From JANQUM01 sp047630355 (lineage in GTDB: Bacteria > Bacteroidota > Bacteroidia > Cytophagales > Spirosomataceae): 8,242 bases of DNA. Made by a program: the position numbers and the translations under genes. The DNA lies in the NCBI GenBank assembly GCA_047630355.1, contig JBLHXN010000142.1, positions 1 to 8,242 of the forward strand. Reading direction: 5' to 3'. This document shows positions 1 through 5,103 of this stretch, piece by piece. The notes beneath the pieces are model-generated. The model was given only the letters and a program-made list of their open reading frames with translations. It was not told the DNA's origin and did no database searches. Each line of letters starts with the position of its first letter. Positions within the stretch are counted from its first letter, which is position 1.

Positions 1-292
1 GGTGTTCTTTTGTGCAAAGAATCACCACATCTTTCTTTTTCTTCGGATTTAACCGGAAATTAATTTCCTCATTCGGGATTGCCGTTCTCAAATCTCCGAG
101 TACCTTTTTCGCATCTATCTCTGCTTCCTCTGCTTCGGTTTCAAACTCCGTCCTCATAAAAAACTGTCCCTTCGGACTGACGTATTCATCCTGCCGCAGA
201 ATATTACATTCGTTGTTGAAAAGTACGCTAGTAACGTGATAAACAAGCCCCTTTGAGTCGGGGCCGTCCATGAGGAGGATGTGTTTGGTCAT
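1..292 (-). CDS. purU: Formyltetrahydrofolate deformylase, N-terminal part (runs off the left edge)
   Basis: Hydrolyses 10-formyl-tetrahydrofolate to formate and tetrahydrofolate in the cytoplasm, balancing the one-carbon pool and supplying formate for purine synthesis. Ninety-seven codons are visible of a family that is normally about 280-290 residues. The N-terminus (MTKHILLMDGPDSKGLVYHV) is a typical PurU ACT regulatory domain: the GPDSKGLVYHVT turn-helix at about residues 10-21, then DEYVS at 35-39 and FFMRTEF at 44-50. The segment KKDVVILCTKEH at the edge is the usual entry into the catalytic formyl-transferase-like domain, which lies outside the window, so catalytic residues cannot be checked. 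The ATG is 2 bases after the der stop codon, with no Shine-Dalgarno sequence, which suggests co-transcription and probably translational coupling with der. A different ACT-domain protein is possible but unlikely, given the match over the whole visible length. Confidence 0.88.
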   Translation of the reverse strand, partial: MTKHILLMDGPDSKGLVYHVTSVLFNNECNILRQDEYVSPKGQFFMRTEFETEAEEAEIDAKKVLGDLRTAIPNEEINFRLNPKKKKDVVILCTKEH

Positions 293-294
293 GC

Positions 295-1605
295 TTACTT
301 TTGTCTAAAAAACGTCGTAATAACTACGCCTTCAAAGCCGAAATTCTCACGAAGTTGATTTGATAAAAAGCGTTGATAGCCTTCTTTAATGTATTGCGGA
401 AGGTTGCAGAAAAATACGAACGTGGGTGAGGGTGTCGGCAATTGCATGATGTACTTTATCTTCACTTGCTTCCCTTTCAGGTTTGGTGGCGGTGTTTTTG
501 CGATAATCGGCAACATTATCTCGTTTATTTTCGAGGTTGCGATTTTCTTCGTGCGGTTTTCGTTTACCTCAACTGCTTTCTCAATCACTTGATAGATACG
601 TTGCTTCTCTAACGCCGAGGCGAAAATAACGGGCATATAATTCATGGGCATTAACCGCTCGAGCATCTCTTTTCGCCAAATATCGGCGGTTTTGGAGTCT
701 TTTTCGATTAAATCCCATTTGTTCACCATCAGTACGATTCCCTTTTTTGCATTGTGGGCGTGACCAATAATGTGCATATCTTGGGATTCAAGACCTTTTT
801 CAGCATCCAAAAGTACGATACAAACATCTGAATTCTCCAAAGCTCTTATGGAACGGATAGTCGAGTAGAATTCGATGTTCTCTTTTACTTTGGCTTTTTT
901 ACGAATTCCGGCGGTATCGGTCAGGATAAAGTCCTGTCCGTACATTTTGTAGTGGGTGTCAATAGAGTCACGGGTTGTTCCGGCAATGTCTGTTACAATG
1001 CTGCGGTCTTTGCCAAGAAGAGCGTTCAGGAAAGAAGACTTCCCGACGTTCGGTCGTCCAAGAATCGATATTTTTGTAATTCCTGCGTTTGGATTTTCTT
1101 CTCCTTCGTCGTCAAATGTTTTGATAACTTCGTCGAGTAAATCTCCCGTTCCGGAGCCATCCATAGATGAAATCGGGTAAACATCGCCTAAGCCCATGGC
1201 GTAAAACTCGGGAGCTACTAGTGTACTACGCTCGAAAGTTTCTGCCTTATTCGCTACCACAAAGACAGGTTTTTCGGAACGACGAAGAACGTTCGCGAAA
1301 TCGTTGTCCAAGTCTGTTAAACCAGTCATGGTATCCACCACAAAAAGTACGGCGGTAGCTTCTTCCAAAGCAATTTTAACTTGCTCTCGGATAGCTTCTT
1401 CGAATTTATCTTCTGAACCGACCACATAGCCGCCCGTATCAATCACGGTAAAGTATTTCTCTGTCCAGAAAGCGTGTCCATAATGACGGTCACGGGTTAC
1501 GCCTGACTCGTTATCAGTGATGGCTACCCGTCCTTCAATCAATCGATTGAATAAGGTCGACTTACCTACATTGGGTCGCCCCACAATTGCTATAATATTT
1601 GCCAT
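295..1605 (-). CDS. der: Ribosome-assembly GTPase Der (EngA)
   Basis: An essential GTPase that acts in late assembly of the 50S ribosomal subunit. At 436 residues it has the usual length and shows the diagnostic tandem G domains plus a KH-like C-terminus. Domain 1: P-loop GRPNVGKS at 9-16, DTGG at 56-59, G4 motif NKAE at 119-122, SSMDG at 146-150. Domain 2: P-loop GRPNVGKS at 183-190, GTTRDS at 209-214, DTAG at 230-233, G4 NKWD at 295-298, SAL at 330-332. The KH-like domain runs from about 350 to the end (TPPPNLKGKQVKIKY, then the PSPTFVFFCN segment). The start ATG is followed directly by the P-loop strand, so the N-terminus is secure. Oddity: G4 of domain 1 ends in Glu where Asp is usual, so guanine recognition there may differ slightly. 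It lies 149 bases downstream of proS, has its own candidate promoter (1715-1745), and its stop is 2 bases before purU. Confidence 0.98.
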   Translation of the reverse strand: MANIIAIVGRPNVGKSTLFNRLIEGRVAITDNESGVTRDRHYGHAFWTEKYFTVIDTGGYVVGSEDKFEEAIREQVKIALEEATAVLFVVDTMTGLTDLDNDFANVLRRSEKPVFVVANKAETFERSTLVAPEFYAMGLGDVYPISSMDGSGTGDLLDEVIKTFDDEGEENPNAGITKISILGRPNVGKSSFLNALLGKDRSIVTDIAGTTRDSIDTHYKMYGQDFILTDTAGIRKKAKVKENIEFYSTIRSIRALENSDVCIVLLDAEKGLESQDMHIIGHAHNAKKGIVLMVNKWDLIEKDSKTADIWRKEMLERLMPMNYMPVIFASALEKQRIYQVIEKAVEVNENRTKKIATSKINEIMLPIIAKTPPPNLKGKQVKIKYIMQLPTPSPTFVFFCNLPQYIKEGYQRFLSNQLRENFGFEGVVITTFFRQK

Positions 1606-1714
1606 TTTTTTATTTAAGAAAGAGACGAAAGGGTACGAAGCAAAAAACTTAATTTTTCTCTTTTGCGAAAACGATTCGTCTTTGTAAGATTATAATTTTA
1701 TTAAAATTGGGCTA

Positions 1715-1745
1715 CAAAGATAGTTGAAAATCAAGTATTTACGAA
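1715..1745 (-). promoter_or_regulatory. Candidate Bacteroidota-type promoter for der
   Basis: On the minus strand, TATCTTTG (1715-1722) matches the Bacteroidota -7 consensus TAnnTTTG exactly. With a 19-base spacer the -33 position reads TTCG (1742-1745), a near match to TTTG. Transcription would start near 1708, giving a leader of about 100 bases before the der ATG. The same octamer occurs upstream of proS. Just downstream, 1694-1708 holds a 6-bp A/T-only inverted repeat of no clear meaning. There is no GC-rich terminator between proS and der, so proS transcripts may also continue into der. Confidence 0.5.
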
Positions 1746-1754
1746 AGATTTATT

Positions 1755-3230
1755 TTAATACGCTTTTGCAAAGATAACCCGATGTCTTGATGGCTTCCCA
1801 GTTAGGATACACGAACCTTCTTCTTCCTTTACATCTATCGGAATGCAACGAATGGTTGCTTTAGTCAGTTCCTTGATTTTATCTTCGGTGTCGTCTGTGC
1901 CATCCCAGTGAGCAGAAATAAATCCGCCCTTTTCGATTTGTTCCGTAAATTCTTCCCAAGTGTTCAACTCAAAAGTGTTATCGGCCCGGAAGTTTTTCGC
2001 CTTTTCGTAAATACTTGTTTGGATCGTATCTAATAAATTGCTGATATACTCGGAAATACCTTCGATAGGTTGAATTTCTTTGGAAAGTGTATCGCGACGT
2101 GCAACTTCCACAGTACCATTTTGGATATCACGGTTACCGATTGCCACCCGAATAGGAACGCCTTTTAATTCGTATTCGGCAAATTTCCAGCCCGGACGAG
2201 ATTGGTCGTCGTCGTCAAATTTTACGGAAATTCCTTTCGCCTTCAATTCTTTTAGAATCGGCTGAACGGTTTCGGAAATAGTTGCCAATTGTTCTTCACC
2301 TTTATAAATAGGAACGATTACGACCTGAATCGGAGCTAACCTTGGGGGTAAAACAAGTCCTTGATCGTCCGAATGAGCCATCACCAAAGCTCCCATTAAT
2401 CGGGTACTGACTCCCCACGAAGTTCCCCAAACGTATTCAAGTCCGCCGCCTTTTGACTGAAACTTTACGTCAAATGCTTTGGCGAAATTCTGACCTAAGA
2501 AGTGCGATGTTCCGGCTTGTAAGGCCTTCCCGTCTTGCATCATTGCTTCGATACAAAGCGTATCTTCCGCTCCGGCGAAGCGTTCTTTAGGCGTTTTGTA
2601 GCCTTTGACTACGGGTACGCCCATCCATTCTTCTGCAAAGGCTGCATACACTTCGAGCATCTGTCGGGTTTCGTCCCGTGCCTCTTTCTCAGTAGCGTGA
2701 GCAGTGTGACCTTCTTGCCACAAAAATTCGGCGGTGCGAAGGAACAAACGGGTACGCATTTCCCAACGAACTACATTAGCCCACTGGTTTATGAGTAAAG
2801 GTAAATCGCGGTAAGACTGAATCCAGCCTTTATAAGTACTCCAGATTACTGCTTCGCTTGTTGGACGAACAATAAGCTCTTCTTCGAGCTTTGCATTTGG
2901 GTCAGCTATCAACTTACCCGGATTTTCAGGGTCAGCTTTAAGGCGATAATGTGTCACGACAGCACATTCTTTCGCAAAACCTTCCGCATTTTTCTCTTCG
3001 GCTTCAAAAAGGCTCTTTGGTACAAATAGAGGGAAGTAGGCGTTGCTATGTCCGGTTTCTTTAAACATATCATCTAACGCCCGTTGCATTTTTTCCCAGA
3101 TAGCGTATCCGTATGGTTTGATAACCATACAGCCCCGAACTGCCGAGTTTTCGGCCAGGTCTGCCTGTTTTACCAATTCGTTGTACCATTCGGAATAGTT
3201 TTCGCTTCGTTTTGTCAGCCCTTTCGCCAT
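1755..3230 (-). CDS. proS: Prolyl-tRNA synthetase, eukaryote/archaeal type
   Basis: Charges tRNA(Pro) with proline in the cytoplasm. At 491 residues it is the short, class II type without the inserted editing domain found in E. coli-type enzymes. Visible landmarks: GHSNAYFPLFVP at 60-71 (motif 1 region), RPTSE at 122-126, motif 2 region WEMRTRLFLRTAEFLWQEG at 156-174, TSHFLGQNF at 241-249 for proline/ATP binding, motif 3 region GTSWGVSTRLMGALVMAHSD at 269-288, an anticodon-binding domain at about 300-400 (VPIRVAIGNRD at 358-368), and the type-specific C-terminal domain ending in FAKAY with the terminal Tyr. Oddity: where zinc-binding relatives carry four cysteines in the C-terminal domain, this protein has HWDGTDD (441-447) and CILTG (474-478), so most ligands are missing. 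The family is common in Bacteroidota. Transcription appears to start from a divergent promoter shared with the lipoprotein gene. Confidence 0.98.
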   Translation of the reverse strand: MAKGLTKRSENYSEWYNELVKQADLAENSAVRGCMVIKPYGYAIWEKMQRALDDMFKETGHSNAYFPLFVPKSLFEAEEKNAEGFAKECAVVTHYRLKADPENPGKLIADPNAKLEEELIVRPTSEAVIWSTYKGWIQSYRDLPLLINQWANVVRWEMRTRLFLRTAEFLWQEGHTAHATEKEARDETRQMLEVYAAFAEEWMGVPVVKGYKTPKERFAGAEDTLCIEAMMQDGKALQAGTSHFLGQNFAKAFDVKFQSKGGGLEYVWGTSWGVSTRLMGALVMAHSDDQGLVLPPRLAPIQVVIVPIYKGEEQLATISETVQPILKELKAKGISVKFDDDDQSRPGWKFAEYELKGVPIRVAIGNRDIQNGTVEVARRDTLSKEIQPIEGISEYISNLLDTIQTSIYEKAKNFRADNTFELNTWEEFTEQIEKGGFISAHWDGTDDTEDKIKELTKATIRCIPIDVKEEEGSCILTGKPSRHRVIFAKAY

Positions 3231-3275
3231 GAATAGAAAAGTTAGTTAAATTTAATTATTGGGTTGTTGTTAAAT

Positions 3276-3326
3276 ACTTATGGAATAGATTTTTACGTTA
3301 TGTTACGTGCGTCTTATTCCATAAGT
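3276..3326. repeat. Perfect 12-bp inverted repeat in the proS leader/promoter
   Basis: The arms acttatggaata (3276-3287) and tattccataagt (3315-3326) are exact reverse complements separated by 27 bases. The centre carries a direct repeat of ttacgt at 3293-3298 and 3303-3308, a 10-base period that puts both copies on the same face of DNA. The outer arm touches the 35-bp promoter palindrome at 3325-3359. From the predicted proS start point (about 3322), the RNA would begin inside the right arm and could form most of the stem. It could therefore be a 5' stabilising hairpin or an operator for a dimeric regulator. No U-tract follows on either strand, so it is not a terminator. Confidence 0.6.
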
Positions 3327-3355
3327 TGCAAAGATAAGTTTTTATGTTATTTTTG
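3326..3355 (+). promoter_or_regulatory. Candidate Bacteroidota-type promoter for the lipoprotein gene
   Basis: TTG at 3326-3328 and TATTTTTG at 3348-3355 match the -33 and -7 consensus (TTG, then TAnnTTTG) with a 19-base spacer, the optimum usually quoted for the phylum. The start point would fall near 3360-3363, leaving a leader of about 140 bases before the ATG at 3502. It overlaps the proS promoter almost base for base. A second, weaker -7-like octamer, TATCTTTA (3382-3389), has one mismatch and no good -33 partner. Confidence 0.6.
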
Positions 3356-3359
3356 TAAC
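3329..3359 (-). promoter_or_regulatory. Candidate Bacteroidota-type promoter for proS
   Basis: On the minus strand, TATCTTTG (3329-3336) is an exact TAnnTTTG element. Nineteen bases upstream the -33 position reads GTTA (3356-3359), one base off TTG. Transcription would start near 3322, giving a leader of about 90 bases that begins in the 12-bp inverted repeat. Its -7 element abuts the -33 of the plus-strand promoter and vice versa, so the two promoters cannot both be occupied by polymerase at once. Confidence 0.5.
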
Positions 3360-3433
3360 TAAGTCTTTGCTCTTATAGTTGTATCTTTAAGGCACAAACT
3401 TGGTTTTGCGTTAATTCAAAGTTTTTGAAAACC

Positions 3434-3462
3434 GATGCAACCTTCTGAACAACAGACGCATC
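3434..3462 (+). other. Weak stem-loop in the lipoprotein mRNA leader
   Basis: GATGC (3434-3438) pairs with GCATC (3458-3462), and inside it TCTG (3444-3447) pairs with CAGA (3453-3456) around an AACAA loop, with an asymmetric internal bulge. It lies 39 bases before the ATG in a leader of about 140 bases. The stem is short and may be chance. No known riboswitch is recognised here. Confidence 0.25.
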
Positions 3463-3501
3463 TTAGAGATACATAGTCATTTACCTAAACTATTTTTACT
3501 A

Positions 3502-4971
3502 ATGAAATTAATAAAATATTCAAACTACATCTTAGCCGTATTGTTGGTTGGGCTGTGGGGTTGTTCGAGTCAGAACTACCGCACTGTCGGCGAATACGAT
3601 GATATGTACGGAACGTCTGAGAATGTTGTTGCCGTTAGTGCATCTTCTAAAGAAGCAACTATGGTACCAGCTGAGCGTTTCCGTTCACAAAATCCAACAT
3701 ATACCGATACCTATGATCGTGCTCCGCAAGTTTATGCAGAGCAAGAGCAAGAGCAGGAAGGAACCGAATCTTATTTCGAGGAAGGTTACGACGAGAATTA
3801 CGTAAATTCTCGTAATGTTAACCGCGATCCTTCGTCTTCGGGTTACACCGAAGGCTTTTCACAAGGATACCGTGATGGTTGGAACGATATGGCCTGGAGT
3901 CAGCCCGTGGGTTGGAATTCACCTTTTAATCGCTTCAATACATTTAACAACTTCGGCGGCGGCTTTAACAACTTCGGAGGTTTCAATAACTTCGGCGGAG
4001 GTTGGGGCAATCCATGGGGTGGAGGTTTCAATAACTTCGGTGGTGGCTTTGGCGGCGTCAGAAGTAGCATATTCTTATCTTACGGAATGGGCTTTGGCGG
4101 TGGCTTTGGTAATCCATGGGGATTCAACCAGTTCGGCGGTGGCTTTGGTAACCCGTGGGGATTCAACCAGTTTGGCGGTGGTTTTGGAAATCCTTGGGGT
4201 TTCAATAATTTCGGCGGTGGTTTTGGTAATCCTTACTACGGTGGTGGATTTGACCGCGGTCGCTTTTTTGCCAATAACTCTGCTGTTGGTGTAGGTTCTG
4301 AAAGAATCAAACGTTCTTATGGTGCTCGTAGTGCCGGACGTTCGAGTTCTGCTTACTACAATGAGAATTATAGAAACTCGCCACGTACATCTGCGGCGAC
4401 GCAAAATAGGGATTCTAATGCTCGTGTTGCAAACGGAAATAATAGCACGTACGACGGAAGAAGTGCAAATGCTACCCGTAACCCTGTAAACAGTAGGAGC
4501 GAAGCCTCAACACGTAGCGGTGGACGCTGGGTAGGTGACGGAAACTCACCAAGCACACGTAGCTCTACTAATACAGGTACAAGGAGTCCATCAACTTCTC
4601 GTTCAGACTCTTACTCGCGTTCTCGCTCAACAGAATCTTCTGAGTCTTTAAATAGAAGTAACAATTATAATAGAGGAAGTTACTCTCGTCCGTCATCGTC
4701 AAGAAGCACAGGTTCTTACTCAAGATCTACTGCTCCAAGCCGTTCGACATATTCGAGGTCTTCGTCACGTAGTTATACTCCTTCAGGAAATTCTTCAAAC
4801 AGGAGTTATTCGACACCAAGTAGAAGTTCGTCTCAAAGTAGAAGTTATACTCCTTCAAGAAGCAGCACTCCTTCTCGTACGTACTCAGCACCAACGCGGT
4901 CGAGTTCAAGCTCAAGCTCAAGCAGAAGTTCATCTTCTAGCTCTGGTTCATCATCGAGAGGTCCGAGATAA
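3502..4971 (+). CDS. Predicted lipoprotein with Phe/Asn/Gly repeats and an Arg/Ser-rich tail
   Basis: Function unknown. The 489-residue protein opens with a lysine-bearing hydrophobic segment ending in the lipobox LWGC, with Cys21 as the predicted lipidation site, so it should be anchored to the outer or inner membrane facing the periplasm or outside. Regions in order: a Tyr/acidic segment with EYDDMY (31-36) and an EQEQEQEG stretch (80-87); a conserved-looking YTEGFSQGYRDGWNDMAWSQ block (115-134); a Phe/Asn/Gly-rich zone (about 142-250) that includes four 13-residue repeats of the GGGFGNPWGFNQF type; a short linker; and a Ser/Arg-rich tail (about 278-489) with many SRS, TPSR and SSS units and almost no hydrophobic residues. 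Similar low-complexity lipoproteins with a YDDMY-like motif occur in Cytophagales as hypothetical proteins (from memory, not searched). The lipobox and coherent domain order show that this frame is real and the long open frames overlapping it are not. It lies upstream of an outer-membrane barrel on the same strand and has its own promoter and terminator. Confidence 0.9.
   Translation: MKLIKYSNYILAVLLVGLWGCSSQNYRTVGEYDDMYGTSENVVAVSASSKEATMVPAERFRSQNPTYTDTYDRAPQVYAEQEQEQEGTESYFEEGYDENYVNSRNVNRDPSSSGYTEGFSQGYRDGWNDMAWSQPVGWNSPFNRFNTFNNFGGGFNNFGGFNNFGGGWGNPWGGGFNNFGGGFGGVRSSIFLSYGMGFGGGFGNPWGFNQFGGGFGNPWGFNQFGGGFGNPWGFNNFGGGFGNPYYGGGFDRGRFFANNSAVGVGSERIKRSYGARSAGRSSSAYYNENYRNSPRTSAATQNRDSNARVANGNNSTYDGRSANATRNPVNSRSEASTRSGGRWVGDGNSPSTRSSTNTGTRSPSTSRSDSYSRSRSTESSESLNRSNNYNRGSYSRPSSSRSTGSYSRSTAPSRSTYSRSSSRSYTPSGNSSNRSYSTPSRSSSQSRSYTPSRSSTPSRTYSAPTRSSSSSSSSRSSSSSSGSSSRGPR
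3925..4251 (+). repeat. Coding Phe/Asn/Gly repeat zone, with four 39-bp tandem units at the 3' end
   Basis: The first part encodes irregular FNNFGG(G) units. From 4096 there are four consecutive 39-bp units (4096-4134, 4135-4173, 4174-4212, 4213-4251), each encoding GGGFGNPWGFNQF or a variant. Units 1 and 2 encode identical residues, unit 3 swaps NQ for NN, and unit 4 diverges to GGGFGNPYYGGGF. The unit is a multiple of three, so loss or gain keeps the frame. Differences between units fall mostly at third codon positions (for example aatcca, aacccg, aatcct), so the protein repeat seems to be under selection. Confidence 0.85.
4333..4968 (+). repeat. Coding Ser/Arg-rich low-complexity tail
   Basis: This stretch encodes about 212 residues dominated by Ser and Arg, with Thr, Asn, Tyr, Pro and Gly. 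Typical units are SRS, SRSYTPS and TPSRSS. It ends in a near-pure serine run encoded partly by three tandem tcaagc hexamers (4906-4923). Serine codons are mixed (TCN and AGY), so most of the tract did not arise by recent slippage, but the hexamer run could still expand in frame. Confidence 0.75.
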
Positions 4972-5030
4972 TTCTGAGTAAGGTTTGTTCAGTCCACTTA
5001 GTGGGAAGATATTTTAGAAAACGTAACATT

Positions 5031-5073
5031 AGCCTCGCTGATTATTGGCTTAATCATTAGCGAGGCTTTTTTT
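5031..5073 (+). terminator. Strong intrinsic terminator between the lipoprotein and barrel genes
   Basis: AGCCTCGCT (5031-5039) pairs perfectly with AGCGAGGCT (5059-5067). The stem extends inward through G-T, A-T and T-A pairs, and is followed by seven T's (5067-5073). A smaller hairpin CCACT/AGTGG lies upstream at 4994-5004. The terminator is 60 bases after the lipoprotein stop and only 30 bases before the next ATG. Confidence 0.88.
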
Positions 5074-5103
5074 ACCGCCACACATTACTTAAAATACAAA
5101 TAA

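Noticed and set aside
12..239. Plus-strand open frame of 75 codons at the left edge
   Set aside because: It is antisense to purU, whose minus-strand translation is a clear ACT domain; the plus-strand product is not recognisable.
1694..1708. A/T-only inverted repeat (aatttt/aaaatt) as a proS terminator
   Set aside because: The stem is 6 bp with no G-C pairs and no adjacent U-run of useful length, so it is too weak to call.
4096..4251. Possible CRISPR-like direct repeats
   Set aside because: The units are contiguous, have no spacers, lie in frame inside a coding sequence and vary at third codon positions.
3815..4294. Open frame of 159 codons on the plus strand in another frame of the lipoprotein gene
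   Set aside because: It exists because the 39-bp repeats lack stops in that frame. The lipobox frame gives a coherent protein with a signal sequence, and this one does not.
4075..4404. Open frame of 109 codons antisense to the Phe/Asn/Gly repeat zone
   Set aside because: It is a shadow of the repetitive coding sequence: no initiation context, a repetitive Thr/Val/Ile composition dictated by the other strand, and no recognisable domain.
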